A stretch of 64,000 nt of DNA from DSSB01 sp046346845 (lineage in GTDB: Bacteria > UBA10199 > DSSB01), in the NCBI GenBank assembly GCA_046346845.1, contig JAXMHH010000001.1, positions 124,001 through 188,000 of the forward strand, written 5' to 3'. Of this stretch, positions 9,287 through 17,504 are shown piece by piece. Below the pieces are notes generated by a model. That model saw nothing but the letters and a program-made list of their open reading frames with translations, had not been told where the DNA came from and searched no databases. A program made the translations under genes and the position numbers. The number at the start of each line of letters is the position of its first letter. The first letter of the stretch is position 1.

Positions 9287-9661
9287 ATGAAGCCCACCAG
9301 CGGAGCCAAAAAGCCCCTCCGTCCCCGGCGCCACCTGACGCCGCTGCTGAAACGCTTCTTCTTGGGCGGCGTGCTGGTCATTTTGGCCGGTTTCGGGATG
9401 CTCACCTTCTTCAGCCAGAACGGCATCCTCGACCTGTTGCGGCTCAAGACCCTGTACCGAAATCTGCAAAATGAAAACGCCGGTCTGATGAACCAACAGG
9501 CCGAATTGCGAGCCGAGCTCGAGCGCCTCCAAGACCCCCGCTATCTCGAATACCTGGCCCGGGAGCGTTTCGGCTATATGCGCCCCAACGAGGTCTTTAT
9601 CCTCCTCGACTCCCCCGCGCCGCCTCCCGCCCCAAGCCCTCAGTCCCCAGTTGACAACTAA
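9287..9661 (+). CDS. FtsB/DivIC-family septum formation initiator protein
   Basis: 124 residues with a basic N-terminus, one membrane helix (~22-42), a coiled coil (~45-85) and the family tail LEYLARERFGYMRPNEVFIL. FtsB/DivIC proteins bridge FtsL and FtsQ in the divisome at the inner membrane. The ATG at 9287 is preferred to the in-frame TTG at 9260, which would add a Cys/His stretch unusual for the family. The Pro-rich C-terminal end (about 15 residues) is an extension beyond the usual domain. Confidence 0.82.
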   Translation: MKPTSGAKKPLRPRRHLTPLLKRFFLGGVLVILAGFGMLTFFSQNGILDLLRLKTLYRNLQNENAGLMNQQAELRAELERLQDPRYLEYLARERFGYMRPNEVFILLDSPAPPPAPSPQSPVDN

Positions 9662-9699
9662 GGTCGCCTGGGCTACCTGGCGCGTCTGGGAAAAAATCC

Positions 9700-9879
9700 C
9701 TGTAGCAAGAACTCGCCGTGGTCCCCTGTCAGGTCGCAGCGAGCCGTTTTAACAATGATGCAGTTCTTGAATCACCGCGTGGTATCCAACGGAACGGCCG
9801 GGCCCATCAGCCCGCAGCCGGTCTGCCTCAAGGCCCCTTAAGGTCTCGAACACGCGAGCTTCAAGAGCTGCATTTTTTT
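9700..9879 (+). ncRNA. ssrS: Probable 6S RNA (ssrS) with its own terminator
   Basis: A non-coding stretch of about 175 bases with 6S-like layout. The ends pair: GTAGC at 9702-9706 with GCTGC at 9867-9871, and CTCGC with GCGAG just inside. The interior carries GTCCCCTG and, near the 3' side, CCTTAAGGTCTCGAAC, which resembles the AAGCCTTAAGGTCT segment of gamma-proteobacterial 6S RNAs. The closing stem is followed by a T run at 9873-9879. A TTGACA at 9651-9656 may be the -35 box. 6S RNA binds sigma-70 RNA polymerase. The call rests on remembered sequence features and hand folding only. Confidence 0.6.
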
Positions 9880-9894
9880 ATGGAGGTAATCCTT

Positions 9895-10104
9895 ATGGCA
9901 GATCGCGAACGCGGCAAAGTCAAGTGGTTCAACAACAACAAAGGCTTCGGTTTTATTGAGCAAGAAAACGGCCAAGACGTTTTCGTGCACTATTCCGCGA
10001 TCGCAGGGGACGGTTACAAGACCCTGGCGGAAGGCCAGACCGTCGAATTCGACCTGTCGACGGGCGCCAAAGGGCCTCAAGCCACCAACGTCACCAAACT
10101 TTAA
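9895..10104 (+). CDS. CspA-family cold shock protein
   Basis: 69 residues forming a complete cold-shock domain with RNP1 KGFGFIEQ and RNP2 DVFVHYSAI motifs, opening RGKVKWFNNNKGFGF. These proteins bind single-stranded RNA/DNA and melt mRNA structure. A strong GGAGG ribosome site lies 8 bases before the ATG. The gene sits between the 6S-like RNA and a strong bidirectional terminator, so it may be transcribed partly by read-through from the RNA gene. Confidence 0.95.
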   Translation: MADRERGKVKWFNNNKGFGFIEQENGQDVFVHYSAIAGDGYKTLAEGQTVEFDLSTGAKGPQATNVTKL

Positions 10105-10120
10105 GCCTTTTTCGAACATT

Positions 10121-10160
10121 AAAAAAACCCCCGTTTCGGATCCCGAAACGGGGGTTTTTA
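10121..10160. terminator. Bidirectional rho-independent terminator
   Basis: A perfect hairpin ACCCCCGTTTCGG / CCGAAACGGGGGT with an A run on the left and a T run on the right. It can end transcription of the cold-shock gene (rightward) and of the Pro/Ala-rich lipoprotein gene (leftward). Confidence 0.92.
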
Positions 10161-10180
10161 TTTCTTTTAGGTCCCCAGCT

Positions 10181-10795
10181 CTACCAGCTAGCCGGAGGCG
10201 GAGGGGCCGCGGGAGCGGTACCTGGGGCGCTCGGCGCCGCAGGGGCAGCCGGAGCCGCGGGTGCCGACGGCGCGCTAGGCGCCCCCGGAGCGGGAGGAAC
10301 GGCTGGGGCAGTGCCAGGGGCACTGGGGGCCACAGGACTCGTCGGGGCCCCTGGAGCAGGCGCGGCCGGTGGAGGCGGCGCTACGGTTCCGGGTGCGGCG
10401 GCCGGAGCACCGGGGGCTGCGGGAGCGGCGGGCGCACTAGGCGCCGCAGGGGTCCCAGGAACCGAAGGAACCGCCGGGGCAGCGCCAGGGGCGCTGGGGG
10501 CGGAAGGGGCGGTCGGCGCCGCGGGAGCGGCAGCAGGGCCTCCCGCCGGCGGCGGCGGAGTCAAACCGGTATCCCCCGTGGGAGCGGCCGGCGGTGGGGG
10601 TGGTGGCGGAGGCGGTGGAGGGGGCGGAACCGGCGCCTCGGGGGCGGCCGCGCCTTCGGCCCCGGCACCCGGCGCAAGGCTCTTGGTATCCGTGGCCGCG
10701 GGGCTGGGGGCCTCCTTTTCGGCCTTTTTACAGCTGGCCAGGCCTCCCGCGCAGAGCGCGGCTAGCAACAAAAGACTGGGGAGATGGCGCTTCAT
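10181..10795 (-). CDS. Pro/Ala-rich putative lipoprotein with a 13-proline run
   Basis: 204 residues. A signal peptide ends in the lipobox LASC (Cys21), so the mature protein is probably lipid-anchored. The rest is low complexity, dominated by Ala and Pro with Gly and Ser, and has irregular APSAPSAP-type repeats and 13 consecutive prolines at about residues 58-70. No folded domain is visible. Such tails may span periplasm or peptidoglycan, but that is inference. The polyproline run should require EF-P for efficient translation. The leftward direction is supported by the lipobox and the shared terminator; the opposite Gly-rich frame is a shadow. Confidence 0.75.
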   Translation of the reverse strand: MKRHLPSLLLLAALCAGGLASCKKAEKEAPSPAATDTKSLAPGAGAEGAAAPEAPVPPPPPPPPPPPPPAAPTGDTGLTPPPPAGGPAAAPAAPTAPSAPSAPGAAPAVPSVPGTPAAPSAPAAPAAPGAPAAAPGTVAPPPPAAPAPGAPTSPVAPSAPGTAPAVPPAPGAPSAPSAPAAPAAPAAPSAPGTAPAAPPPPASW

Positions 10796-11035
10796 AGTCT
10801 GGAACTCCTTAGTGGTTTCACCCGAAAAGCGGCGTTTGGAAACCCGAACGGCCCCCTCCTCGGGTGCTGGGGCAAAGGTATCTGAGGTGGAATTTTTGTA
10901 AAGGTCCCGCCATTTGGGGTCAAGCGAATTAAGGCCGAATTCCTACGAAACTCCCTGTCCATTCCGGGCGTTATTCCTATTGCGGGGCCTGGCGTGGCAT
11001 GTTAGGCCTGCGCCAAATTCTGGGATCCTTCAAAT

Positions 11036-13750
11036 ATGGCGAAGTCCGATAGCGGCAGTAAAAAATCCTTCTTTTCTCGAATCCTCAAATTCTTCAAGTG
11101 GCTGGCCATCGGGGGGGTTATTGCCATCGCGGTGGTTCTGGTGGCGGGCTACGCCTTCTATTTGCACGTCTCCAAGGACCTCCCCAAGCTCGACAAAATC
11201 GAAGACTACCGTCCCCCGATCATGGCCGAAGTCTTCGACGACTCCGGCAAGAAGATCGGCGAGTTTTGGACCGAGGCCCGCATCCTCACCCCCATCGACA
11301 AGATCCCCAAAAAGATGATCCAAGGCTTCGTGGCCAGCGAAGATGACCGCTTCTTCCAGCACGGCGGGGTGGATCCCTACGGCATCTTGCGCGCCTTCAT
11401 CACCAACCTCCAGGCCGGGCACGTCGTGCAGGGGGCCTCCACCATCACCCAGCAGGTCACCAAGGCCCTTCTCCTCTCGCCCGAGCGCACCTACGATCGT
11501 AAGATCAAAGAGGCCATTCTCGCCACCCGCATCGAGCGCAACCTGACCAAAGACCAGATCCTCTACATCTATCTCAACCAGACCTTCTTCGGGAACCGCG
11601 CCTACGGGGTGGCCGCAGCCGCCCGCAACTACTTCCACAAAAACTTGGACGAGCTGAACATCGCCGAGATAGCCCTGATCGTCGGCCTCGCCAAGGCGCC
11701 TTCCCTGTTCAATCCCCTGGTCAATCCGACCCGCGCCGTCCAGCGCCAACACTACGTGATCGACCGCATGCAGGACGAAGGCTACATAACCGCCGCCGAG
11801 GCCAAGGAGGCCAAAGCCTTTCCGCTGCGCATCTACGAGGCCGGCACCGACAAGGACTTCAACAAGAAGTACGCCCCCTACTTCGTCGAGCACGTCCGCC
11901 GCGCCTTGCAGAAGAAATACGGCAACGAGCTCTACACGGGCGGATGGAAGATCTACACCACCGCCAATCTCGAGATGAACCAAGAGGCCCAAAAGGCCGT
12001 GCGCGACGGCCTGGACCAGTACGCTAAGCGCTTCGGCTACCGCGGCCCCGTGGAGCACCTGGATTCCCCGGAAAAGATCCAGGCCTTCCTGAACCAGCAG
12101 CACCTGGAGCTGCTGCGTGAAAAAGAGGACATCGACGACTTCTCCGATCCCGGACACAAGCGGGCCCTCGCCAAGCCGGCCCCGCTGGAGGCTGATCGCC
12201 GCTACCAGGCCGTCATCACCGAGGTCGGCGACCGGGGATTGAAGGTCCGGGTCGCCGGCAGCGAAGGTTTCATCTCGAGGGAAGACATGGCCTGGGCCAA
12301 GACGCCGGCCCGCGGCGCGCAACCCTGGGAGCCCGCGGTCGGCGACGTCGTCGAGGTCAAAGTCAAGGGCGCCGCCGCGAGCAAGGCCGGCAAGCCCTCC
12401 GCCATCACCACCGTTTCCAACGCGGGTGCTTTCATCCTCGACCAAAGCCCCGAGGTGCAATCGGCCATCTTTTCCTACGAGCCCTTCTCGGGCGCGATCA
12501 AGGCCATCGTCGGCGGGCAAGATTTCAACAAGAGCGAATTCAACCGGGCGACGCAGGCCCTGCGCCAGCCGGGCTCTTCCATCAAGCCCCTGATCTACGC
12601 GGCCGCCCTCGACAAGGGTTACACCCCCGCGACGGTCATCATGGACTCGCCCATCGTCTATGAAGAGTCCCCCGGCAAATTTTGGAAGCCCAAGAACTAC
12701 GGCGGCAAATACTACGGTCCCACCGCCTTCCGGAATGCCTTGGTGAACTCGCGCAACGTCGTCACGGTCCGGATCCTCATGGATATCGGCACCCACTACG
12801 TCACGGCCTTCATGCGCAAGCTCGGTCTGAGCACCCCTGTCTTTAAATATTACTCCATGGCCCTAGGCGCCAACGACGTCCTCCTGGAGGAGCTCGCGAC
12901 GGCCTACGGCACCTTCGTCACCGGCGGGATCAAGCCCAAGACGCATTTTGTCGAGAAGATCGTCGACCCCAAAGGCCAAGTGGTCGAGCAGTTCCAACCG
13001 CCGACCACCCCCTTCTTGATCAGCTATCAAGCCCTCAAGGAAGGCGATAAGGCCGACAGGCCCGCCAAGCCGGAGGGCGGCCCCGAATCCACCGCCTCCG
13101 CCGAATCCCGGCCCGAGTCCATGCCCATGGGGAGCGGCCAAAAATCCATCGAGGAGATGGGATTCCGCGAAGATCTGATGGCGGCGGCCGAGCAGGCCAC
13201 CAAAGACGACCAGCTGAACTTGACCGACTACGAAAAGAAGGTGCTGTACGGCGATTACATCCCGCCGGGCTATACCATCACCCCGAAGACGGCGATGACC
13301 ATGGTCAGCATCCTGCGCGACGTCGTCCGGGCCGGTACCGGCACCCGGGCCCTCGCCCTGCAAAAACCGGCTGCCGGCAAGACCGGAACCACCAACGGCG
13401 AGACCGACTGCTGGTTCATCGGCTTCACCCCCGACCTGGTCACGGGCGTCTGGGTAGGTTTTGACGAAAAGATCAAGACCCTGGGACATGGCGCCACCGG
13501 CGGCACCGTGGCGGCGCCCATCTGGCTGCTTTACATGAAGGAAGCCACCAAACGCTACGTCACGAAGGACTTCACCATCCCCAGTTGGATCGACCTCTCG
13601 GTCTATGGAGCCCCCATTCAGGTGGTGCAAGGGGGCGGCGACGCCGAGATGGGCGATGCTGGCGCCGGCACGGGCGTGGCCGCCAGTGGCAACGCGGGGG
13701 GCGGCGGTGGCGGTGGCGGCGCCGAGTTCTTCACGAAGGACTTGGAATAA
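11036..13750 (+). CDS. Penicillin-binding protein 1A (bifunctional transglycosylase/transpeptidase)
   Basis: 904 residues: a short cytoplasmic N-terminus, a membrane anchor (~22-45), a GT51 transglycosylase domain with the catalytic Glu in VASEDDRFFQHGGVD and QGASTITQQVTK, an OB-like insert (~395-470), then the transpeptidase with SxxK (GSSIKPL), SRN (NSRNVV) and KTGT (GKTGTTNGETDC). It polymerises and crosslinks peptidoglycan at the inner membrane. The Gly-rich C-terminal tail (last ~40 residues) is unusual. It faces the cyclophilin gene convergently with only 9 bases between the stops. mtgA later in the window provides a second GT51 enzyme. Confidence 0.95.
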   Translation: MAKSDSGSKKSFFSRILKFFKWLAIGGVIAIAVVLVAGYAFYLHVSKDLPKLDKIEDYRPPIMAEVFDDSGKKIGEFWTEARILTPIDKIPKKMIQGFVASEDDRFFQHGGVDPYGILRAFITNLQAGHVVQGASTITQQVTKALLLSPERTYDRKIKEAILATRIERNLTKDQILYIYLNQTFFGNRAYGVAAAARNYFHKNLDELNIAEIALIVGLAKAPSLFNPLVNPTRAVQRQHYVIDRMQDEGYITAAEAKEAKAFPLRIYEAGTDKDFNKKYAPYFVEHVRRALQKKYGNELYTGGWKIYTTANLEMNQEAQKAVRDGLDQYAKRFGYRGPVEHLDSPEKIQAFLNQQHLELLREKEDIDDFSDPGHKRALAKPAPLEADRRYQAVITEVGDRGLKVRVAGSEGFISREDMAWAKTPARGAQPWEPAVGDVVEVKVKGAAASKAGKPSAITTVSNAGAFILDQSPEVQSAIFSYEPFSGAIKAIVGGQDFNKSEFNRATQALRQPGSSIKPLIYAAALDKGYTPATVIMDSPIVYEESPGKFWKPKNYGGKYYGPTAFRNALVNSRNVVTVRILMDIGTHYVTAFMRKLGLSTPVFKYYSMALGANDVLLEELATAYGTFVTGGIKPKTHFVEKIVDPKGQVVEQFQPPTTPFLISYQALKEGDKADRPAKPEGGPESTASAESRPESMPMGSGQKSIEEMGFREDLMAAAEQATKDDQLNLTDYEKKVLYGDYIPPGYTITPKTAMTMVSILRDVVRAGTGTRALALQKPAAGKTGTTNGETDCWFIGFTPDLVTGVWVGFDEKIKTLGHGATGGTVAAPIWLLYMKEATKRYVTKDFTIPSWIDLSVYGAPIQVVQGGGDAEMGDAGAGTGVAASGNAGGGGGGGGAEFFTKDLE

Positions 13751-13759
13751 TTCCCAACC

Positions 13760-14413
13760 TTACTTCTCTTCAATCACAACCTTGGTGATCTTATCCCCTT
13801 TGCGGATCTGCTCGACGACCTCCATCCCGGCGATGGTCTGGCCGAAGACCGTGTAGCCTTCGTCCAAAAACGGCGTCGCGTCGAGGGTGATGTAGAACTG
13901 CGAACCGCTGGAGCGGCGCTCCGGATTGACTTGGTCCCCGGTGCGGGCCCAGGCCAAGGCGCCCTTGAGGTGCTTTTGGCCGATCTCGGCGGGCACCGTG
14001 TAACCGGGGCCGCCGGTGCCATTGCCGTCGGGATCTCCGCCTTGGATGACGAAGCCGGGTTCGACGCGGTGGAAAGTCAGGCCCTCGTAGAACCCGCCCT
14101 TGGCCAGCTGGATGAAGTTGGTCACCGAGAGCGGCGCCTCCTTGGCATAGAGCTTCACGCGGATATTGCCCTTTTCCGTCTCGATGACGGCCTCGTAGCT
14201 CTTGCTCGGGTCAACTTCGCTCTTCTTCGGTTCTTGAAAGCTCTTGGCCATTTTCTTTTCCTCCTTGGGCGCGGCCGCGGGGGCTGCGGGAATCGGTTGT
14301 TTCAGGGTTTCGGCCGGCTTGGGAGCCTCGGCCTGCCGGGATTGGCAGCCAGCGTTGAGGCTGCCGAGGGCCGTGATCGCTAAGACGATGCCATACAAGC
14401 GGGAACTTGCCAT
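13760..14413 (-). CDS. Cyclophilin-type peptidyl-prolyl isomerase, probably exported
   Basis: 217 residues. The N-terminus is signal-like and ends NAGCQS, suggesting a lipoprotein, although Asn at -3 is atypical for a lipobox. A Pro/Ala/Lys linker leads to a cyclophilin domain from ~residue 65, with TFHRVEPGFVIQGGDPDG and SGSQFYITLD around the active site. It catalyses proline cis-trans isomerisation, here probably at the periplasmic side. The start is the ATG at 14413; the frame stays open far upstream only because of GC bias. It lies directly downstream of the HDAC-like gene and is likely co-transcribed with it. Confidence 0.9.
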   Translation of the reverse strand: MASSRLYGIVLAITALGSLNAGCQSRQAEAPKPAETLKQPIPAAPAAAPKEEKKMAKSFQEPKKSEVDPSKSYEAVIETEKGNIRVKLYAKEAPLSVTNFIQLAKGGFYEGLTFHRVEPGFVIQGGDPDGNGTGGPGYTVPAEIGQKHLKGALAWARTGDQVNPERRSSGSQFYITLDATPFLDEGYTVFGQTIAGMEVVEQIRKGDKITKVVIEEK

Positions 14414-14433
14414 GTCTACCTCCAATTCGGGGA

Positions 14434-15375
14434 TTATTCCTTGAGCAATACGCGGAAGACTTCTTTCACCCCTCCGGCGAGGCCTTCGAGGTCGTAGCCG
14501 CCCTCCAGGACGTAGGCCGAGCGCCCTTGGCAACAGTCCTCGGCCACCTTTTCTAGGGCCTCGGCCATATAGCGAAAGCCGTCGTCTGTCACGGCCATTC
14601 CTCCGAGCGGATCGCGGCGGTGGGCGTCGAAGCCCGCCGAGACCAGGAGGAACTCGGGCCGGTATTCCCGCAGTGCGGGCAGGATTTTTTCCGCAAAGGC
14701 CTGGCGGTAAACCTCGTCTCCGGACCCGGCCTTCAGCGGGACGTTCAAGGTATAGCCCGCCCCTGCCCCGCTGCCTCGCTCGTCCGCGGCCCCCGTCCCC
14801 GGATAGAAGGGATAGCGATGGGTCGAAAGGTAGAAGACCTCTGGCCGGTCGTAGAACATGTGCTGGGTGGCATTGCCGTGATGCACGTCGAAATCGACGA
14901 CGGCCACCCGCTTGAAGTGGCGACGACGCACCAGGTATTCCGCCGCGATTCCGATATTGTTGAAGAGACAGAAGCCCATGGCGTACTCCCGTTCGGCGTG
15001 ATGCCCGGGGGGACGCACCAGGGCGAAGGATTGGGCGACCTCTCCGTCCAAGACCCGATCCACGGCCTCCAGCAGACCGCCCGCGGCGAGCAGCGCCGCT
15101 TGGAAGGAGTGCGGACCCGCGAAGGTATCGGCGTCCAGATAGGTGCCGGGACGTTCGGAGCTGCGGGCCACTTCGTCGTAATGTTCCTTGTCGTGAACCA
15201 GGAGGATTTCCTCGGCCTTGGCCTCTCGGGCCGGGATCTCGACGAGCAGCGGCTGGATCCGTTCGGCCTCCAACATCCGCTCGATGGCCCGGAGCCGACT
15301 CGGGCTCTCCGGGTGCATGCTGCCGGTCTCGTGGAGTAAATAACGAGGGTCGTGAACGATGCCGATTTTGCCCAT
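14434..15375 (-). CDS. Histone-deacetylase/acetoin-utilisation-family deacetylase
   Basis: 313 residues of the arginase/deacetylase fold. Zinc-site motifs are intact: LVRPPGHHAE, MGFCLFNN, VDFDVHHGNATQ and SAGFDAHRRDPLG. Bacterial relatives act on acetylated polyamines, acetoin-pathway proteins or other acetyl-amides; the substrate here is unknown. The ATG at 15375 (MGKIGIVHDPRY) is chosen; a GTG two codons upstream is possible. The same genome encodes a histone-fold protein (19958-20143), but any link between the two is speculative. Confidence 0.9.
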   Translation of the reverse strand: MGKIGIVHDPRYLLHETGSMHPESPSRLRAIERMLEAERIQPLLVEIPAREAKAEEILLVHDKEHYDEVARSSERPGTYLDADTFAGPHSFQAALLAAGGLLEAVDRVLDGEVAQSFALVRPPGHHAEREYAMGFCLFNNIGIAAEYLVRRRHFKRVAVVDFDVHHGNATQHMFYDRPEVFYLSTHRYPFYPGTGAADERGSGAGAGYTLNVPLKAGSGDEVYRQAFAEKILPALREYRPEFLLVSAGFDAHRRDPLGGMAVTDDGFRYMAEALEKVAEDCCQGRSAYVLEGGYDLEGLAGGVKEVFRVLLKE

Positions 15376-15449
15376 CACCACTTTCTACCCGAAAATTTCG
15401 GAGACGAAAACCTCTTCCCTTTGCCCCTCCGGATTGGTACCTAAATCCT

Positions 15450-15653
15450 ATGTTTGGTCTCGGCGGCGGAGAATTGGTCATCGTCTTGTTGATCGCGGTT
15501 ATTTTCCTGGGTCCCAAGGAGATTCCCCGGGTCGCCACGCAGTTGGGAAAGCTCTATCGTCAGTTGAAGTTTGCGGCCGAAGACCTTAAAAGCACTGTAG
15601 AAAAAGAACTCACCGAAGAAGGCAAAACCGACCCCAAGCCCAAATCCGAATGA
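15450..15653 (+). CDS. tatA: Twin-arginine translocase subunit TatA/TatB
   Basis: 67 residues: a short N-terminal membrane helix (ELVIVLLIAVIFL), the FLGPKEIP hinge and an amphipathic helix, then a charged tail. This is the usual TatA/B layout; a Phe-Gly in the opening and the short length favour TatA. With TatC it exports folded proteins with twin-Arg signals. The stop overlaps the tatC start (ATGA). Confidence 0.92.
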   Translation: MFGLGGGELVIVLLIAVIFLGPKEIPRVATQLGKLYRQLKFAAEDLKSTVEKELTEEGKTDPKPKSE

Positions 15654-16405
15654 ACCCCAAGGCCATGACATTCCTGGAGCACCTGGAGGAGCTGCGCTGG
15701 GTCTTCATCAAATCCTTTGTCGCCTTCCTCGTCGGCACCGCGGTATGCCTGGGATTTTCCGGTTACATCTTCCGTTGGCTGCAAAGGCCCATGGAACAAG
15801 TCCTTCCCCAAGGCTCCCACTTCATCACCACCACGCCCTTCGAGTCCTACGCGGCCTATTTTAAGATCGCGGGTGTCTTCGGCTTTCTGGCGAGCACCCC
15901 CTTCCTCTTTTATTTCTTTTGGAGATTCCTGAGGCCGGGGCTGAAAAAGGAGGAGCGCAAGGGAGTGATCCCGATCGCCCTCTTTAGCAGCCTGCTCTTT
16001 GTCGGCGGCGCCCTGTTCGGGTATTTCGTGGTCTTTCCGACCGGCTTTCGCTTCGTCGTGAGTATCTTGGAGGGGACCGGAATCGTCTTCTACCCCAAGA
16101 TGAGCGATTACCTGTCTTTTTCGCTGCGCCTGCTCCTGGCCTTCGGGATTATCTTTGAACTGCCGCTCTTCCTGCTGATCTTGGGGAAATTCGGCCTGGT
16201 CAACGCGGCCAAGCTCGGCAAATCCCGGAAGTACGTGGTGGTCGCGATTTTCCTGGTCGCCGGGGTGCTAACCCCCGGACCGGATGTGCTCTCCCAGGTT
16301 TTGATGGCGATCCCCCTCTTGCTGCTCTACGAGGTGGGGATCATCCTGGTCCGGATCTTCGGAAAGAAGCCCCTCCCCATTCCTGTTGAGGCGGTGGATC
16401 CCTAA
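15650..16405 (+). CDS. tatC: Twin-arginine translocase subunit TatC
   Basis: 251 residues with six membrane segments and the family signature FLEHLEELRWVFIKS at the N-terminus, plus FESYAAYFKIA before the second helix. It is the signal-peptide receptor of the Tat system. The ATG overlapping tatA is preferred; a second Met five codons in is possible. Downstream there is no gene for ~550 bases, only two structured repeats. Confidence 0.94.
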   Translation: MNPKAMTFLEHLEELRWVFIKSFVAFLVGTAVCLGFSGYIFRWLQRPMEQVLPQGSHFITTTPFESYAAYFKIAGVFGFLASTPFLFYFFWRFLRPGLKKEERKGVIPIALFSSLLFVGGALFGYFVVFPTGFRFVVSILEGTGIVFYPKMSDYLSFSLRLLLAFGIIFELPLFLLILGKFGLVNAAKLGKSRKYVVVAIFLVAGVLTPGPDVLSQVLMAIPLLLLYEVGIILVRIFGKKPLPIPVEAVDP

Positions 16406-16455
16406 GACACCTGTTACTGGTTTTCTTGGTAGGTTCTCCGTGCCCTAAGCCGGCC

Positions 16456-16595
16456 GGGAGCGGGGACTCCCCCCTTGGAGCTCTTTTTTCTCGGGCTCAA
16501 GCCGCCCGAGAAAAAGGTCGTAGCCCTCCTGATATTGGAGGCTTCAAGGTGAGGAGGGCTCCGAAACCCGCTCCAAGGGGGGAGTCCCCGCTCCC
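16456..16595 (+). repeat. Structured intergenic element, copy A (three-way junction)
   Basis: A perfect 26-bp outer stem (16456-16481 with 16570-16595) encloses two hairpins. Reading inward: TCT; a 12-bp hairpin (16485-16496 with 16504-16515) with 7-base loop TCAAGCC; GG; a 13-bp hairpin starting TCG (16518-16530 with 16552-16564, one mismatch) with a 21-base loop; AACCC; then the closing arm. Loops and junctions are shared with copy B while stem sequences are not. It lies in the 553-base gap between tatC and a lipoprotein gene, which holds no gene. Confidence 0.85.
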
Positions 16596-16694
16596 AACCG
16601 GCGCCATGAGAAAACTTCCAAATCAAGAAGAATGATTCGAATTCAACAAGGGAGCCTTCCTTCTCTTCCTTCTTTTCTTCTTCGTCTGCACAAA

Positions 16695-16850
16695 GCTTTT
16701 CGCGGCAAGGGGGGCTCACCCCTTTTGCGGGTTTCGAAGGCCCCCTCACCTAAAAGCCTGTGATGACAGGGGGCCTTCGACCTTTCCCTGGGGCGGCTTG
16801 AGCCCCAGGGAAAAGAGCAAAAGGGGTGAGCCCCCCTTGCCGCGAAAAGC
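16695..16850 (-). repeat. Structured intergenic element, copy B (inverted relative to A)
   Basis: A perfect 34-bp outer stem (16695-16728 with 16817-16850). On the minus strand the order matches copy A: TCT; a 12-bp hairpin with the identical 7-base loop TCAAGCC (16795-16801 on the plus strand is GGCTTGA); GG; a 13-bp hairpin (16734-16746 with 16768-16780) with a 21-base loop, 14 of 21 bases identical to A; AACCC. The stem sequences are unrelated to A but fully complementary. The remaining ~110 bases up to the lipoprotein gene show nothing recognisable. Confidence 0.85.
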
Positions 16851-16958
16851 GTGGCAGCAAACCGAAGGCGCAACGAAAAGCAGACTCCATTTCGCAATTG
16901 GAAGGCCCCACAGGCAAGCGAAACAACTGAGTCTTGAAAGGACCGATAATTTCCAACA

Positions 16959-17423
16959 ATGGCACCCCAAGACCGTAAAAACCTGTCGCATCTCCTGGCC
17001 CTAGGAGGAATCCTATTGGCCGGCCTGTGGAGCTGTGGGCCCGCAGCGAAGGAGGAGGCCCCCAGCGAGTACCAGGGCGTAGGCCTCCATCAAAGCAACC
17101 CTCAGGCCACGCTGGTGAGCGGCACACTGAAATACAAGCATTTCTCGGGTGGCGAGATCCGCATCGAGGCCCGGCGGTCGGTGCCCTGCGCCTACGGCCG
17201 TTGTCCCGTCATCGGGGAGCCCAGCCTGGCGGAACAGGTCCTCCAGGCGCCGGGGGCCTACACGCTGGAGTTGTCGGAGAGCGCCAAGGACTTGATGGTC
17301 ATCGCCACGCTCCGGGCGCCGGACGGCGGCGTGCGCATCGCCCACGCCACCCTCGCCAGCGAGGCCGTCGAGCTCAGCGGCGTCGACCTCTCGCTCGACC
17401 GTCCCTACCCGCCGCTGCGCTGA
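16959..17423 (+). CDS. Putative lipoprotein, paralogue of the next gene
   Basis: 154 residues with a signal peptide ending LWSC (lipobox, Cys26). The mature part has a β-rich look and a central segment with two Cys, CAYGRCPVIGEPSLAEQVL, followed by APGAYTLEL. The next gene has the matching CADGYCPATGKAPLASTVL and APGFFSLVV, so the pair arose by duplication. No family is recognised. The CxxxxC pair could form a disulfide outside the cytoplasm. Confidence 0.75.
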   Translation: MAPQDRKNLSHLLALGGILLAGLWSCGPAAKEEAPSEYQGVGLHQSNPQATLVSGTLKYKHFSGGEIRIEARRSVPCAYGRCPVIGEPSLAEQVLQAPGAYTLELSESAKDLMVIATLRAPDGGVRIAHATLASEAVELSGVDLSLDRPYPPLR

Positions 17424-17504
17424 GTCAGACCCGCGCCTTTCCAAGCAACCACCTGAAAAATGGGACGATAATTATCCTGGGTCTAGGGGTATATGGGAGT
17501 ATGT

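Noticed and set aside
14414..15538. N-terminal extension of the cyclophilin frame through the deacetylase gene
   Set aside because: Arg/Gly/Pro-rich off-frame reading of the deacetylase; a signal-like start exists at 14413.
16406..16958. CRISPR array
   Set aside because: No regularly spaced direct repeats; the repeats are inverted arms of two folded elements. No array was seen elsewhere in the window either.
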